Shown: positions 5,119 through 10,543 of the stretch, one piece after another | How positions within the stretch are numbered: position 1 is the stretch's first letter | How the letters are laid out: each line of letters opens with the position of its first letter | The notes under the pieces: generated by a model | Seen by the model: the letters and a program-made list of their open reading frames with translations, nothing else | The model's database searches: none | What the model was told of the DNA's origin: nothing | Source of the DNA: Lachnospiraceae bacterium | Lineage (GTDB): Bacteria > Bacillota > Clostridia > Oscillospirales > Ruminococcaceae | Reading direction: 5' to 3' | Assembly: GCA_023664705.1 (NCBI GenBank) | Contig: JAMPFE010000066.1 | Location: 1-10,543, forward strand | Length of the DNA: 10,543 nt | Program-made: the position numbers and the translations under genes

Positions 5119-7224
5119 ATGCCGAAAATAATTGTCGCCAGCAGGTACCTCAAACCCGATTCGCAAGGCACTCGGAGCAACCTCGTGAAATATATCGCGA
5201 CGCGCGAAACGGTTCAGAAATATTCCCCCAAGAAAAAAGATTTGCCTGTTACGGATAATCAGCGGCAGTTTATTATGGAACTGCTTCAAATAAATTCGGA
5301 CGGAAAAAAGCTGCCTGAATACTCCGATTACTTGAAAAATCCCTCACGGGAAACCGCTTCGGAACTGCTCTCCGAATTGCTTGAGCAAAGCGCGGATATG
5401 ATCGCGGACAAAGAAATTCTGGTGAGATATGTTGCGGAACGACTGGGCGTAGAGAAACTCGGAAAGCACGGTTTGTTTTCCGACAGCGACGATGAAATAG
5501 TTTTGTCACAAGCGCAAAAAAGTATTGCGGAGCATCAAGGTAACGTCTGGTCGCACGTTATATCCTTGACGCGCGAGGACGCGGAACGGTTCGGATATAC
5601 TACGTCCGAGATGTGGCGAAACTTGATTATGCGGCATACCGATGAAATAGCAAAGGCGCAGAATATTCGCTTGGAAAATCTGAGATGGTACGCGGCTTTT
5701 CATAATACGGCTCATCACCCGCACATCCACTTGCTTTTGTACTCGACCGACATCAAAGAGGGCTTTTTGACCGAGAACGGGATCGAGCAAATCAAGAGCG
5801 CATTTGCAAACGATATTTTTCAAAACGAGTTGTATCAGGTTTATGAAAAACAGACCGAGGTGCGCGACAAACTGCGCTCCGAAGCGGATAGCGTGATGAA
5901 GAATTTGTTGTCCGAGTTACAGAACGGCAGCTTTGATGATCCGCAGCTTGAACAGCTTATTTTGAAATTACAGTCACAGCTCCGCAATTCCAAAGGCAAA
6001 AAGGTTTACGGCTACTTGCAGCCGAACGTCAAGAAAACGGTTGATCAAATCGTCACTCTTCTTGCACAAAATCCCGTATTGAAAAAGATGTATGAGGAAT
6101 GGTGCGCTCTCGAACAGCAGAAATACGAAACCTACACGAGTGCGGTTCAGAAATTCCCACCATTAGATGAAAACAAGGTTTTCAAGCCGATTAAGAATGC
6201 GGTTATCCGTGCCGTATTGGAGATGGATTTCTCAACGGAAATGTTCGCGGAATACGATGACGGCGCGATTGATGAGTCCGAATCGAGTGGAGATTTATAT
6301 ATCAAGTGGACAGCGGAGTACAAATCAGCTTGTTCCGAGTTGTATAAAAACCGCGATATTCCGAAAGCGTTTGAGTTGTTCCGCGCCGAAGCCGAAAAAG
6401 GAAATATCCTTGCGACTTTTGACATTGGAAAAATGTATCGGAACGGCTTGCTTGGCGAGGAAAACATTCCGAAAGCCGATGAATATTTCCAAAAGGCATT
6501 GCAAGGCTTTCTCACGCTTGAACCGACCGCGAAACGGCTGCGGGATTATGTGCAATACCGAATCGGCAAAATGTTCGCGCTTGGCTATGGCACAGAGCAA
6601 GACAGTTCCAAAGCATTTGAGTGGTTTGAGAAATCCGCGGCGGCGGGAAACAAATTCGCCCAATACTCGCTCGGCAGCTTGTATTTTTACGGGAACGGTA
6701 TTGCACAGAGCTACGAGAAAGCGTTCAAGTATTACAAACTGTCCGCCGATCAGGATAACGCTTACGCTTGCTATGAAACTGCGAAAATGCTTCGTGACGG
6801 CATCGGCATTGAGAAAAATACCGAACAAGTGGAGGAATATTTTCAAAAGGCATACAACGGCTTTCAAAAGATCGCCGATGAAAATCCCGATGAGAAAATT
6901 CTGTATCGGCTCGGCATGATGACATTCAGCGGAACAGGCTGTGATGTGGATCGTGAACGCGGAATCGAACTGATACGGCAATCAGCCGAATTGGGAAACG
7001 AGTACGCGAAAATGTTTCTCGTAAATATGGAACGGTCAACCGTGCAGAGTGCCGTAACTTCTCTGTTGTTGATGTTTGGTAGACTGATCTCCGATGACTA
7101 CAACCGCAGCTTGCACGGGCAGCGGCTCCGCACCGAGCATAAGCTGAAAGCCGCAATACGCCGCAAGAAACAAGCACTCGGCTTGAAAGAAAATCCGTTA
7201 GAAAATCCACAGTTCAAACAGTGA
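5119..7224 (+). CDS. MobP3-like relaxase with C-terminal Sel1 repeats
   Basis: A 701-residue relaxase that would nick oriT and pilot the DNA strand into the recipient. The N-terminus (PKIIVASRYLKP) and the histidine triad region H195-NTAHHPHIHLLLYS fit the MOBP catalytic fold; the metal-binding histidines are within about 199-204. The catalytic tyrosine is not identified with certainty. Residues ~225-400 are helical and charged. Residues ~413-640 contain several Sel1/TPR-like repeats, seen as G-MY-NG, AFEWFEKSAAAGNKFAQYSL, YFYGNGI and SAELGNEYAK, which normally mediate protein contacts. A basic helix (HKLKAAIRRKKQALG) closes the protein. ATG 5119 is preferred over TTG 5113, with AGAGGAA at 5103-5109. 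The stop almost abuts the next gene's ribosome binding site. Confidence 0.9.
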   Translation: MPKIIVASRYLKPDSQGTRSNLVKYIATRETVQKYSPKKKDLPVTDNQRQFIMELLQINSDGKKLPEYSDYLKNPSRETASELLSELLEQSADMIADKEILVRYVAERLGVEKLGKHGLFSDSDDEIVLSQAQKSIAEHQGNVWSHVISLTREDAERFGYTTSEMWRNLIMRHTDEIAKAQNIRLENLRWYAAFHNTAHHPHIHLLLYSTDIKEGFLTENGIEQIKSAFANDIFQNELYQVYEKQTEVRDKLRSEADSVMKNLLSELQNGSFDDPQLEQLILKLQSQLRNSKGKKVYGYLQPNVKKTVDQIVTLLAQNPVLKKMYEEWCALEQQKYETYTSAVQKFPPLDENKVFKPIKNAVIRAVLEMDFSTEMFAEYDDGAIDESESSGDLYIKWTAEYKSACSELYKNRDIPKAFELFRAEAEKGNILATFDIGKMYRNGLLGEENIPKADEYFQKALQGFLTLEPTAKRLRDYVQYRIGKMFALGYGTEQDSSKAFEWFEKSAAAGNKFAQYSLGSLYFYGNGIAQSYEKAFKYYKLSADQDNAYACYETAKMLRDGIGIEKNTEQVEEYFQKAYNGFQKIADENPDEKILYRLGMMTFSGTGCDVDRERGIELIRQSAELGNEYAKMFLVNMERSTVQSAVTSLLLMFGRLISDDYNRSLHGQRLRTEHKLKAAIRRKKQALGLKENPLENPQFKQ

Positions 7225-7233
7225 GGTGATCGA

Positions 7234-7497
7234 TTGCTGAACAACCGCGAAATTTATTCCACAAATCTACCGCACCGCGCCATTGCAGTGTATATGTATC
7301 TGCGTGACCGCGCCGGAAAGGACGGCTCTTGTTATCCCGCTATTTCAACGATAGCGGCAGATTTAAAGATGTCCAAAAGCACCGTGAAACGCGCGCTTGG
7401 CGACCTCGAAAAAGCGCACTATATAAGGCACGAACGCAGATACAGACAATCGGGTGGAAACTCATCGAATTTATATTTCGTCGAGCGACCGCCCTAA
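7234..7497 (+). CDS. Small winged helix-turn-helix DNA-binding protein
   Basis: An 87-residue protein. The segment AISTIAADLKMSKSTVKRAL is a clear helix-turn-helix, followed by GDLEKAHYIRHERRYRQ and NLYFVERP, the hairpin wing. It resembles the HTH_36 class and the N-terminal domain of replication initiator proteins, here without further domains. The start is TTG 7234, with GAGGTGA at 7223-7229 overlapping the relaxase stop, so it is translated from the relaxase message. Likely roles are operon regulation or DNA binding during processing. No direct target can be named, although the structured region just downstream is a candidate. Confidence 0.8.
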   Translation: MLNNREIYSTNLPHRAIAVYMYLRDRAGKDGSCYPAISTIAADLKMSKSTVKRALGDLEKAHYIRHERRYRQSGGNSSNLYFVERPP

Positions 7498-7624
7498 TTT
7501 TTTTGAAAAAATAGCTACTAACAAGGGGAAATTCTGCCTTGTCGGTGGTCTATGGATAGGTTCATCATGAGCCAACAATGTTAAGTAACCAACATAAAAT
7601 AATTATATTGAGGAAAGGAGTTTT
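7498..7624 (+). ncRNA. Structured leader upstream of the Toprim gene (candidate regulatory RNA or DNA element)
   Basis: This 127-base gap has three successive hairpins: ACAAGG/CCTTGT (7521-7526 with 7537-7542), GGTTC/GAGCC (7559-7563 with 7569-7573, one G-U pair) and ATGTT/AACAT (7578-7582 with 7591-7595). CCAACA occurs twice, at about 7572-7577 and 7589-7594. The middle of the gap is less AT-rich than its flanks and looks conserved in form. A weak TATATT (7604-7609) with TTAAGT (7581-7586) at 17-base spacing could be a promoter, but it would start transcription almost on the ribosome binding site. It could be a leader RNA, an attenuator or a single-strand replication or transfer site; the sequence alone does not decide. 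Confidence 0.35.
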
Positions 7625-9031
7625 ATGCCCTACATCAATTTTTCGCAGGATGACTTGTATCGCGCGAATACTGCGGATCTGGTTTCATTTCTTCAAAGTC
7701 ACGGTGGGAATGTGAAAAAGGTCGGTTCGACCTACAAATACATCTACACGGACGGCAGCGGAACGCATGACAGCGTGACGATTCACGGCGGCAAGTGGTA
7801 CGATCACAAAAATCAGCGCGGCGGTTACGCGGTCAAGTTTTTGCAGGAATTTCTCGGTTTTTCTTTTCAGAATTCCGTGATCGAACTGCTCGGTGGTCAT
7901 TGCAGCGCGCAGACCATCCGCTCCGCTCCGAGAGAAACGCCAAAAACCGTTCAGAAACCATTCGAGCTGCCCACTCCAAACTCGGATATGCGGCGAGTGT
8001 TCGCGTATTTGACAAAGCAGCGATTTATCGATCCGCAGATAATCACGCATTTCGCCCACGAACACAAAATCTACGAGGACGGGAAATACCACAATGTCGT
8101 GTTTGTGGGAACGGACGAGAATGGCACTCCAAAGCAAGCCTCAGTGCGCTCGACTTTGAGTTTCGGCAAGACATTCCGTATAACGGTCGCGGGGTCGGAC
8201 ACAAAGTACAGCTTCTCTTATTTTGGGAATGACGAGAAGCTGTTTGTTTTTGAAGCCCCGATAGATATGCTGTCGTTCATCACGCTCTACCAAAAGGATT
8301 GGCAGCAGCACAGCTACATCGCCATGAACGGCGTTTACGAGAGCGCGGTGTTGAAAGCGCTGGAGAGCCACTCCGAGCTACGGCAGATATGCCTTTGCAC
8401 CGACAACGACGAGGGCGGCATTGAAGCTGCGGAACGACTGAGGGATATTTTTGCCGAGAAAGGCTACACGGAAATATTCCGCATTGCTCCACAGCAAAAA
8501 GATTGGAACGAGGCGCTCAAACAGCGCAACGGCGCAGAATATCTTCCCGCCGCCCCTCACGAACGAAAGAATCTGTACTTGCAAAGCGTTGCCGAGCTGA
8601 ACGAAATGCGCATCAACCCAAACCGTATATCCAACGATCTTATAGCCGCCTACAACTCCGCCGACCGCACACGGTTAGCGGAGTTTTCCCTTGCGGCGAG
8701 CGAACATTTTCTGAAGATAGTCGGAGAAGATTTTCCGCTTGACAGAATGAAAAATAGGCTCTTTGCCGAATACAAGTGCTATCTCGACAAAGGAACTACA
8801 GCGACCAAACTCGGCAAACTGCAAAACGCAATGACAGTTGGATTGGAGCAGCTGCAAAAGCCCTCGCAAACCGCTGCGGAATTGAAAATAACGGCTCGGA
8901 AACTGTATGACATAGCCGACTGCGCTCTGCGTCTCTCCGCGGAGGAAACACTCGCCCAACGCGCCGAACAACAAGAAACGTCCGAGGAAATTCCCTCGGA
9001 CGAGCCGCTTCTAATGTCAGCAAGTATGTAA
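7625..9031 (+). CDS. DUF3991/Toprim domain protein, primase-like
   Basis: A 468-residue protein. Residues ~1-90 resemble the DUF3991/CHC2-like primase N-terminus (GGKWYDHKNQRGGYAVKFLQ) but without zinc-binding cysteines. Residues ~205-300 form a Toprim domain: FVFEAPIDMLSF with the key glutamate E210, CTDNDEGG (D260/D262), and KDWNEALK. The C-terminal third is helical with no recognised domain. Proteins of this type in ICEs are thought to help complementary-strand synthesis or replication of the transferred DNA; the absence of a full primase core leaves the activity uncertain. ATG 7625 has a strong GGAAAGGAG site. The coupling protein gene follows by 15 bases, so the two are probably co-transcribed. 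Confidence 0.85.
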   Translation: MPYINFSQDDLYRANTADLVSFLQSHGGNVKKVGSTYKYIYTDGSGTHDSVTIHGGKWYDHKNQRGGYAVKFLQEFLGFSFQNSVIELLGGHCSAQTIRSAPRETPKTVQKPFELPTPNSDMRRVFAYLTKQRFIDPQIITHFAHEHKIYEDGKYHNVVFVGTDENGTPKQASVRSTLSFGKTFRITVAGSDTKYSFSYFGNDEKLFVFEAPIDMLSFITLYQKDWQQHSYIAMNGVYESAVLKALESHSELRQICLCTDNDEGGIEAAERLRDIFAEKGYTEIFRIAPQQKDWNEALKQRNGAEYLPAAPHERKNLYLQSVAELNEMRINPNRISNDLIAAYNSADRTRLAEFSLAASEHFLKIVGEDFPLDRMKNRLFAEYKCYLDKGTTATKLGKLQNAMTVGLEQLQKPSQTAAELKITARKLYDIADCALRLSAEETLAQRAEQQETSEEIPSDEPLLMSASM

Positions 9032-9046
9032 TTCGGGAGGATTAAA

Positions 9047-9721
9047 ATGAACACATCACAAATTTTCTTGCTCTGCCTGTGCGGAGCATTTTTTCTTGTC
9101 GTCGCACTGATCGCGGCTATCGGCGACCGCTACTCCCTCAAAGGAATTCCGAATAAGCCCGTGGGCAACGGACAGCACGGCACGGCGAGGTTAGCGACCA
9201 AAGGCGAGGTTTCCAAGACTTACAAGCAAATACCCTATGCACCGCAGTTGTGGCGCAGCGGCGAACAGCTCCCAAGCGTGGACGGACTGATCGTCGGCTG
9301 TGTGGATCGCGCCGGATCGGTGACTGCTCTCGTTGACGACGCGGACATCCACACGCTTATGATAGGCGCGTCCGGTGTCGGCAAGACCGCGAACTTTCTC
9401 TACCCGAACATCGAATACTGCTGCGCGGCGGGAATGAGCTTCGTCACCACGGACAGCAAGGGCGACCTTTATCGCAATACTGCGACCATTGCCGAGAAAT
9501 ATTACGGCTACAAAATTTCCGTGATTGATTTGAGAAATCCCACTCGCAGCAGCGGATATAATATGCTATATCTCGTCAACAAGTACATGGATATGTATAA
9601 GGCTGAAAATAAACTGGAATACAAGGCAAAGTCCGAAAAGTTCGCGAAAATAACCGCCAAGACGATTATCTCGGCGGACGGCGACGTTTCGAGTATGGGT
9701 CAAAACGTATACCATATTTAA
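9047..9721 (+). CDS. VirD4/TraG-type coupling protein, truncated
   Basis: Only the first 224 residues of a protein normally near 600. An N-terminal membrane helix (about 6-25) is followed by the conserved HGTARLAT segment (~44-51), the Walker A motif GASGVGKT (107-114), the TTDSKGDLYRNTA segment (~134-146) and IDLRNPTRSSGYNML (~160-173). The match to the family runs to about SSMGQNVY and then stops at TAA 9719-9721. Walker B, the all-alpha domain and the C-terminal substrate-binding part are missing, so the ATPase cannot be functional as it stands. The break is near 9713. ATG 9047 has GGGAGG upstream and follows the Toprim gene. Loss of the coupling protein would block relaxosome delivery unless it is supplied in trans. 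Confidence 0.9.
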   Translation: MNTSQIFLLCLCGAFFLVVALIAAIGDRYSLKGIPNKPVGNGQHGTARLATKGEVSKTYKQIPYAPQLWRSGEQLPSVDGLIVGCVDRAGSVTALVDDADIHTLMIGASGVGKTANFLYPNIEYCCAAGMSFVTTDSKGDLYRNTATIAEKYYGYKISVIDLRNPTRSSGYNMLYLVNKYMDMYKAENKLEYKAKSEKFAKITAKTIISADGDVSSMGQNVYHI

Positions 9722-9762
9722 GGATACCAAGATGAACCCGCATTATAACAGCATTGCTTTAC

Positions 9763-9805
9763 AAAAAAAGTGACCGCAGCTGCATAAATCTGCGGTCATT
9801 TTGTT
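9763..9805. terminator. Bidirectional intrinsic terminator
   Basis: TGACCGCAG (9771-9779) pairs perfectly with CTGCGGTCA (9790-9798). On the plus strand TTTTGTT follows; on the minus strand the A-tract at 9763-9769 gives TTTTTTT. It lies between the truncated coupling gene reading right and the zinc-ribbon gene reading left, and can stop both. Confidence 0.85.
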
Positions 9806-9833
9806 AAAGCAGAAAATATGCCCATAATCATCT

Positions 9834-9884
9834 GAGGGCAATGTCACGACAGAGGGGTTATCCTATTACCGTACACTTGCCCTC
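9834..9884. repeat. Inverted repeat in the junction region
   Basis: GAGGGCAA (9834-9841) and TTGCCCTC (9877-9884) are perfect complements 35 bases apart. TGT/ACA (9842-9844 with 9873-9875) extends the stem past a one-base bulge. No T-run follows. Possible readings are a remnant of a small mobile element, a recombination site or a structured RNA; I cannot choose between them. Confidence 0.5.
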
Positions 9885-9933
9885 TCAGCGCCAAAACAAT
9901 AACCTAATTATCCATGCCTTAACATCATAGATG

Positions 9934-10359
9934 TCAAGATATTTCGCAAAACTTCTCCATAGGAATATTGGGTTTCAAAAAGGAATCGGTGATTTTCTCG
10001 CGCAGATGATAATTCCCAAGCAGGCTGTTGCAATGCGGACATATATTTGCCGCGTATGTTTTGCAAGCGCCTTTGGTTTTAACCTTTTTTATATTAGGGA
10101 ATTTGCCGCTGTTTATTACCCTCTCATCCAATTCGTCATCATCGCCCAAAATCTTTATCGGATAATTCAAAGCGTACGAGCTGCTATCAAAATAAGGATT
10201 GTCTTTATGAGCAGGCATTTGGGAATAAACCAAACAGACATAGCTCATATCCAAAGGAAATGTCACATCATCTTCATATTCATGAAAAACCAGATACGTA
10301 TAATATGTAACCGGATTGTTACATTTATAACACGTTGAATCAAATTTATAGATATTCAT
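9934..10359 (-). CDS. Zinc-ribbon-like hypothetical protein
   Basis: A 141-residue soluble protein with CYKC near residues 10-13 and CPHC near residue 108, a split CxxC...CxxC layout typical of a zinc ribbon formed by the two ends. Between them are aromatic and acidic segments (TYYTYLVFHEYEDD, LGDDDELDERVIN). I recall similar hypothetical proteins in Clostridia but know no function. The start is well supported by AGGAGG (complement of CCTCCT at 10365-10370) upstream of the ATG at 10359. It is read leftwards, towards the truncated coupling gene, and sits 39 bases downstream of the ABC ATPase, so the two may share a transcript. The AT-rich base composition differs from the transfer genes. Confidence 0.75.
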   Translation of the reverse strand: MNIYKFDSTCYKCNNPVTYYTYLVFHEYEDDVTFPLDMSYVCLVYSQMPAHKDNPYFDSSSYALNYPIKILGDDDELDERVINSGKFPNIKKVKTKGACKTYAANICPHCNSLLGNYHLREKITDSFLKPNIPMEKFCEIS

Positions 10360-10398
10360 AGTATCCTCCTAAATCACTACAGTGTTTTTTTACTTCAT

Positions 10399-10543
10399 TT
10401 AGACGAGCCGTCCGTCCGAAATCTCAATCGTTCGAGAACATTGCGCGGCAATCTCGGGGTTGTGCGTGACGATCAAAATCGTTTTGCCCTGTTCGCGGTT
10501 CATTTTGAGGAGCAGTTCCATAACCTCTTTCCCCGATTTTTCA
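10399..10543 (-). CDS. ABC transporter ATP-binding protein, C-terminal fragment (LolD/MacB type)
   Basis: The last 47 codons of an ABC ATPase, cut by the window edge. The segment begins EKSGKEVMELLLKMNREQGK, typical of the helix after the Walker B/D-loop. The H-loop histidine follows in TILIVTHNPEIA, and the end ISDGRLV matches the usual C-terminus of LolD/MacB-type ATPases, which pair with FtsX-like permeases to export peptides, lipoproteins or drugs or to sense antimicrobials. The Walker motifs and the permease would lie beyond the window. The stop is TAA at 10399-10401 on the minus strand. The orientation opposite to the transfer genes suggests it is outside the ICE proper. Confidence 0.9.
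   Translation of the reverse strand, partial: EKSGKEVMELLLKMNREQGKTILIVTHNPEIAAQCSRTIEISDGRLV

Noticed and set aside
6167..6919. 250-codon plus-strand frame inside the relaxase gene
   Set aside because: It is out of frame with the clear Sel1 repeats and has an Arg/Ser/Lys-rich, low-information translation.
9931..10338. Plus-strand frame opposite the zinc-ribbon gene
   Set aside because: The minus-strand gene has an AGGAGG site and paired CxxC motifs; the plus frame has neither.

Overview
The window looks like part of an integrative conjugative element (ICE) from a gut-type Clostridia/Bacillota genome. The reasons are strong AGGAGG-type ribosome binding sites, several TTG start codons, and gene families typical of Clostridiales ICEs: a VirB6/TrbL-like channel protein, a PrgI-like protein, a MobP-type relaxase, a Toprim primase-like protein and a VirD4/TraG coupling protein. 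All names come from reading the proteins, not from a database search.

Layout. Positions 1-~108 are the 3' end (domains V and VI) of a group II intron. It is followed in frame by the last ~34 codons of a membrane protein (109-213), so the intron appears to interrupt an ICE gene. A hairpin and a conserved hypothetical (290-682) lead to a mating-pore segment, VirB6-like (725-1579) and PrgI-like (1589-1846). Next come a small Cys-rich protein with its own promoter (1905-2108) and a VirB4-N-terminal-like protein (2111-2674). Two paralogous accessory genes (2682-~3711 and 3712-4172) follow, and each carries a frameshift in its shared C-terminal domain. A small DUF6103-like protein (4144-4371) closes this operon.

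Positions 4372-4705 are non-coding and rich in inverted and direct repeats, a good candidate for oriT. Directly downstream are the processing genes: a ribbon-helix-helix relaxosome protein (4706-5116), a MobP3-like relaxase with a Sel1-repeat tail (5119-7224) and a winged-helix protein (7234-7497). A structured leader (7498-7624) precedes a DUF3991/Toprim protein (7625-9031), then a VirD4-like coupling protein (9047-9721). VirD4 stops after 224 residues, just past the nucleotide-binding region, where roughly 600 are usual.

Beyond ~9715 the character changes. There is a bidirectional terminator, a long inverted repeat, and minus-strand genes: a zinc-ribbon hypothetical and the C-terminus of an ABC transporter ATPase. 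This looks like an ICE/host (or ICE/other element) junction.

Overall the DNA-processing half (oriT, RHH, relaxase) appears intact. The transfer half is compromised in this copy by a truncated coupling protein, an intron-split membrane gene and two frameshifted accessory genes, and no VirB4 ATPase is visible. The element may be decaying or mobilizable only in trans. The two frameshifts sit at short homopolymer-rich sites, so recoding or sequencing error also has to be considered.
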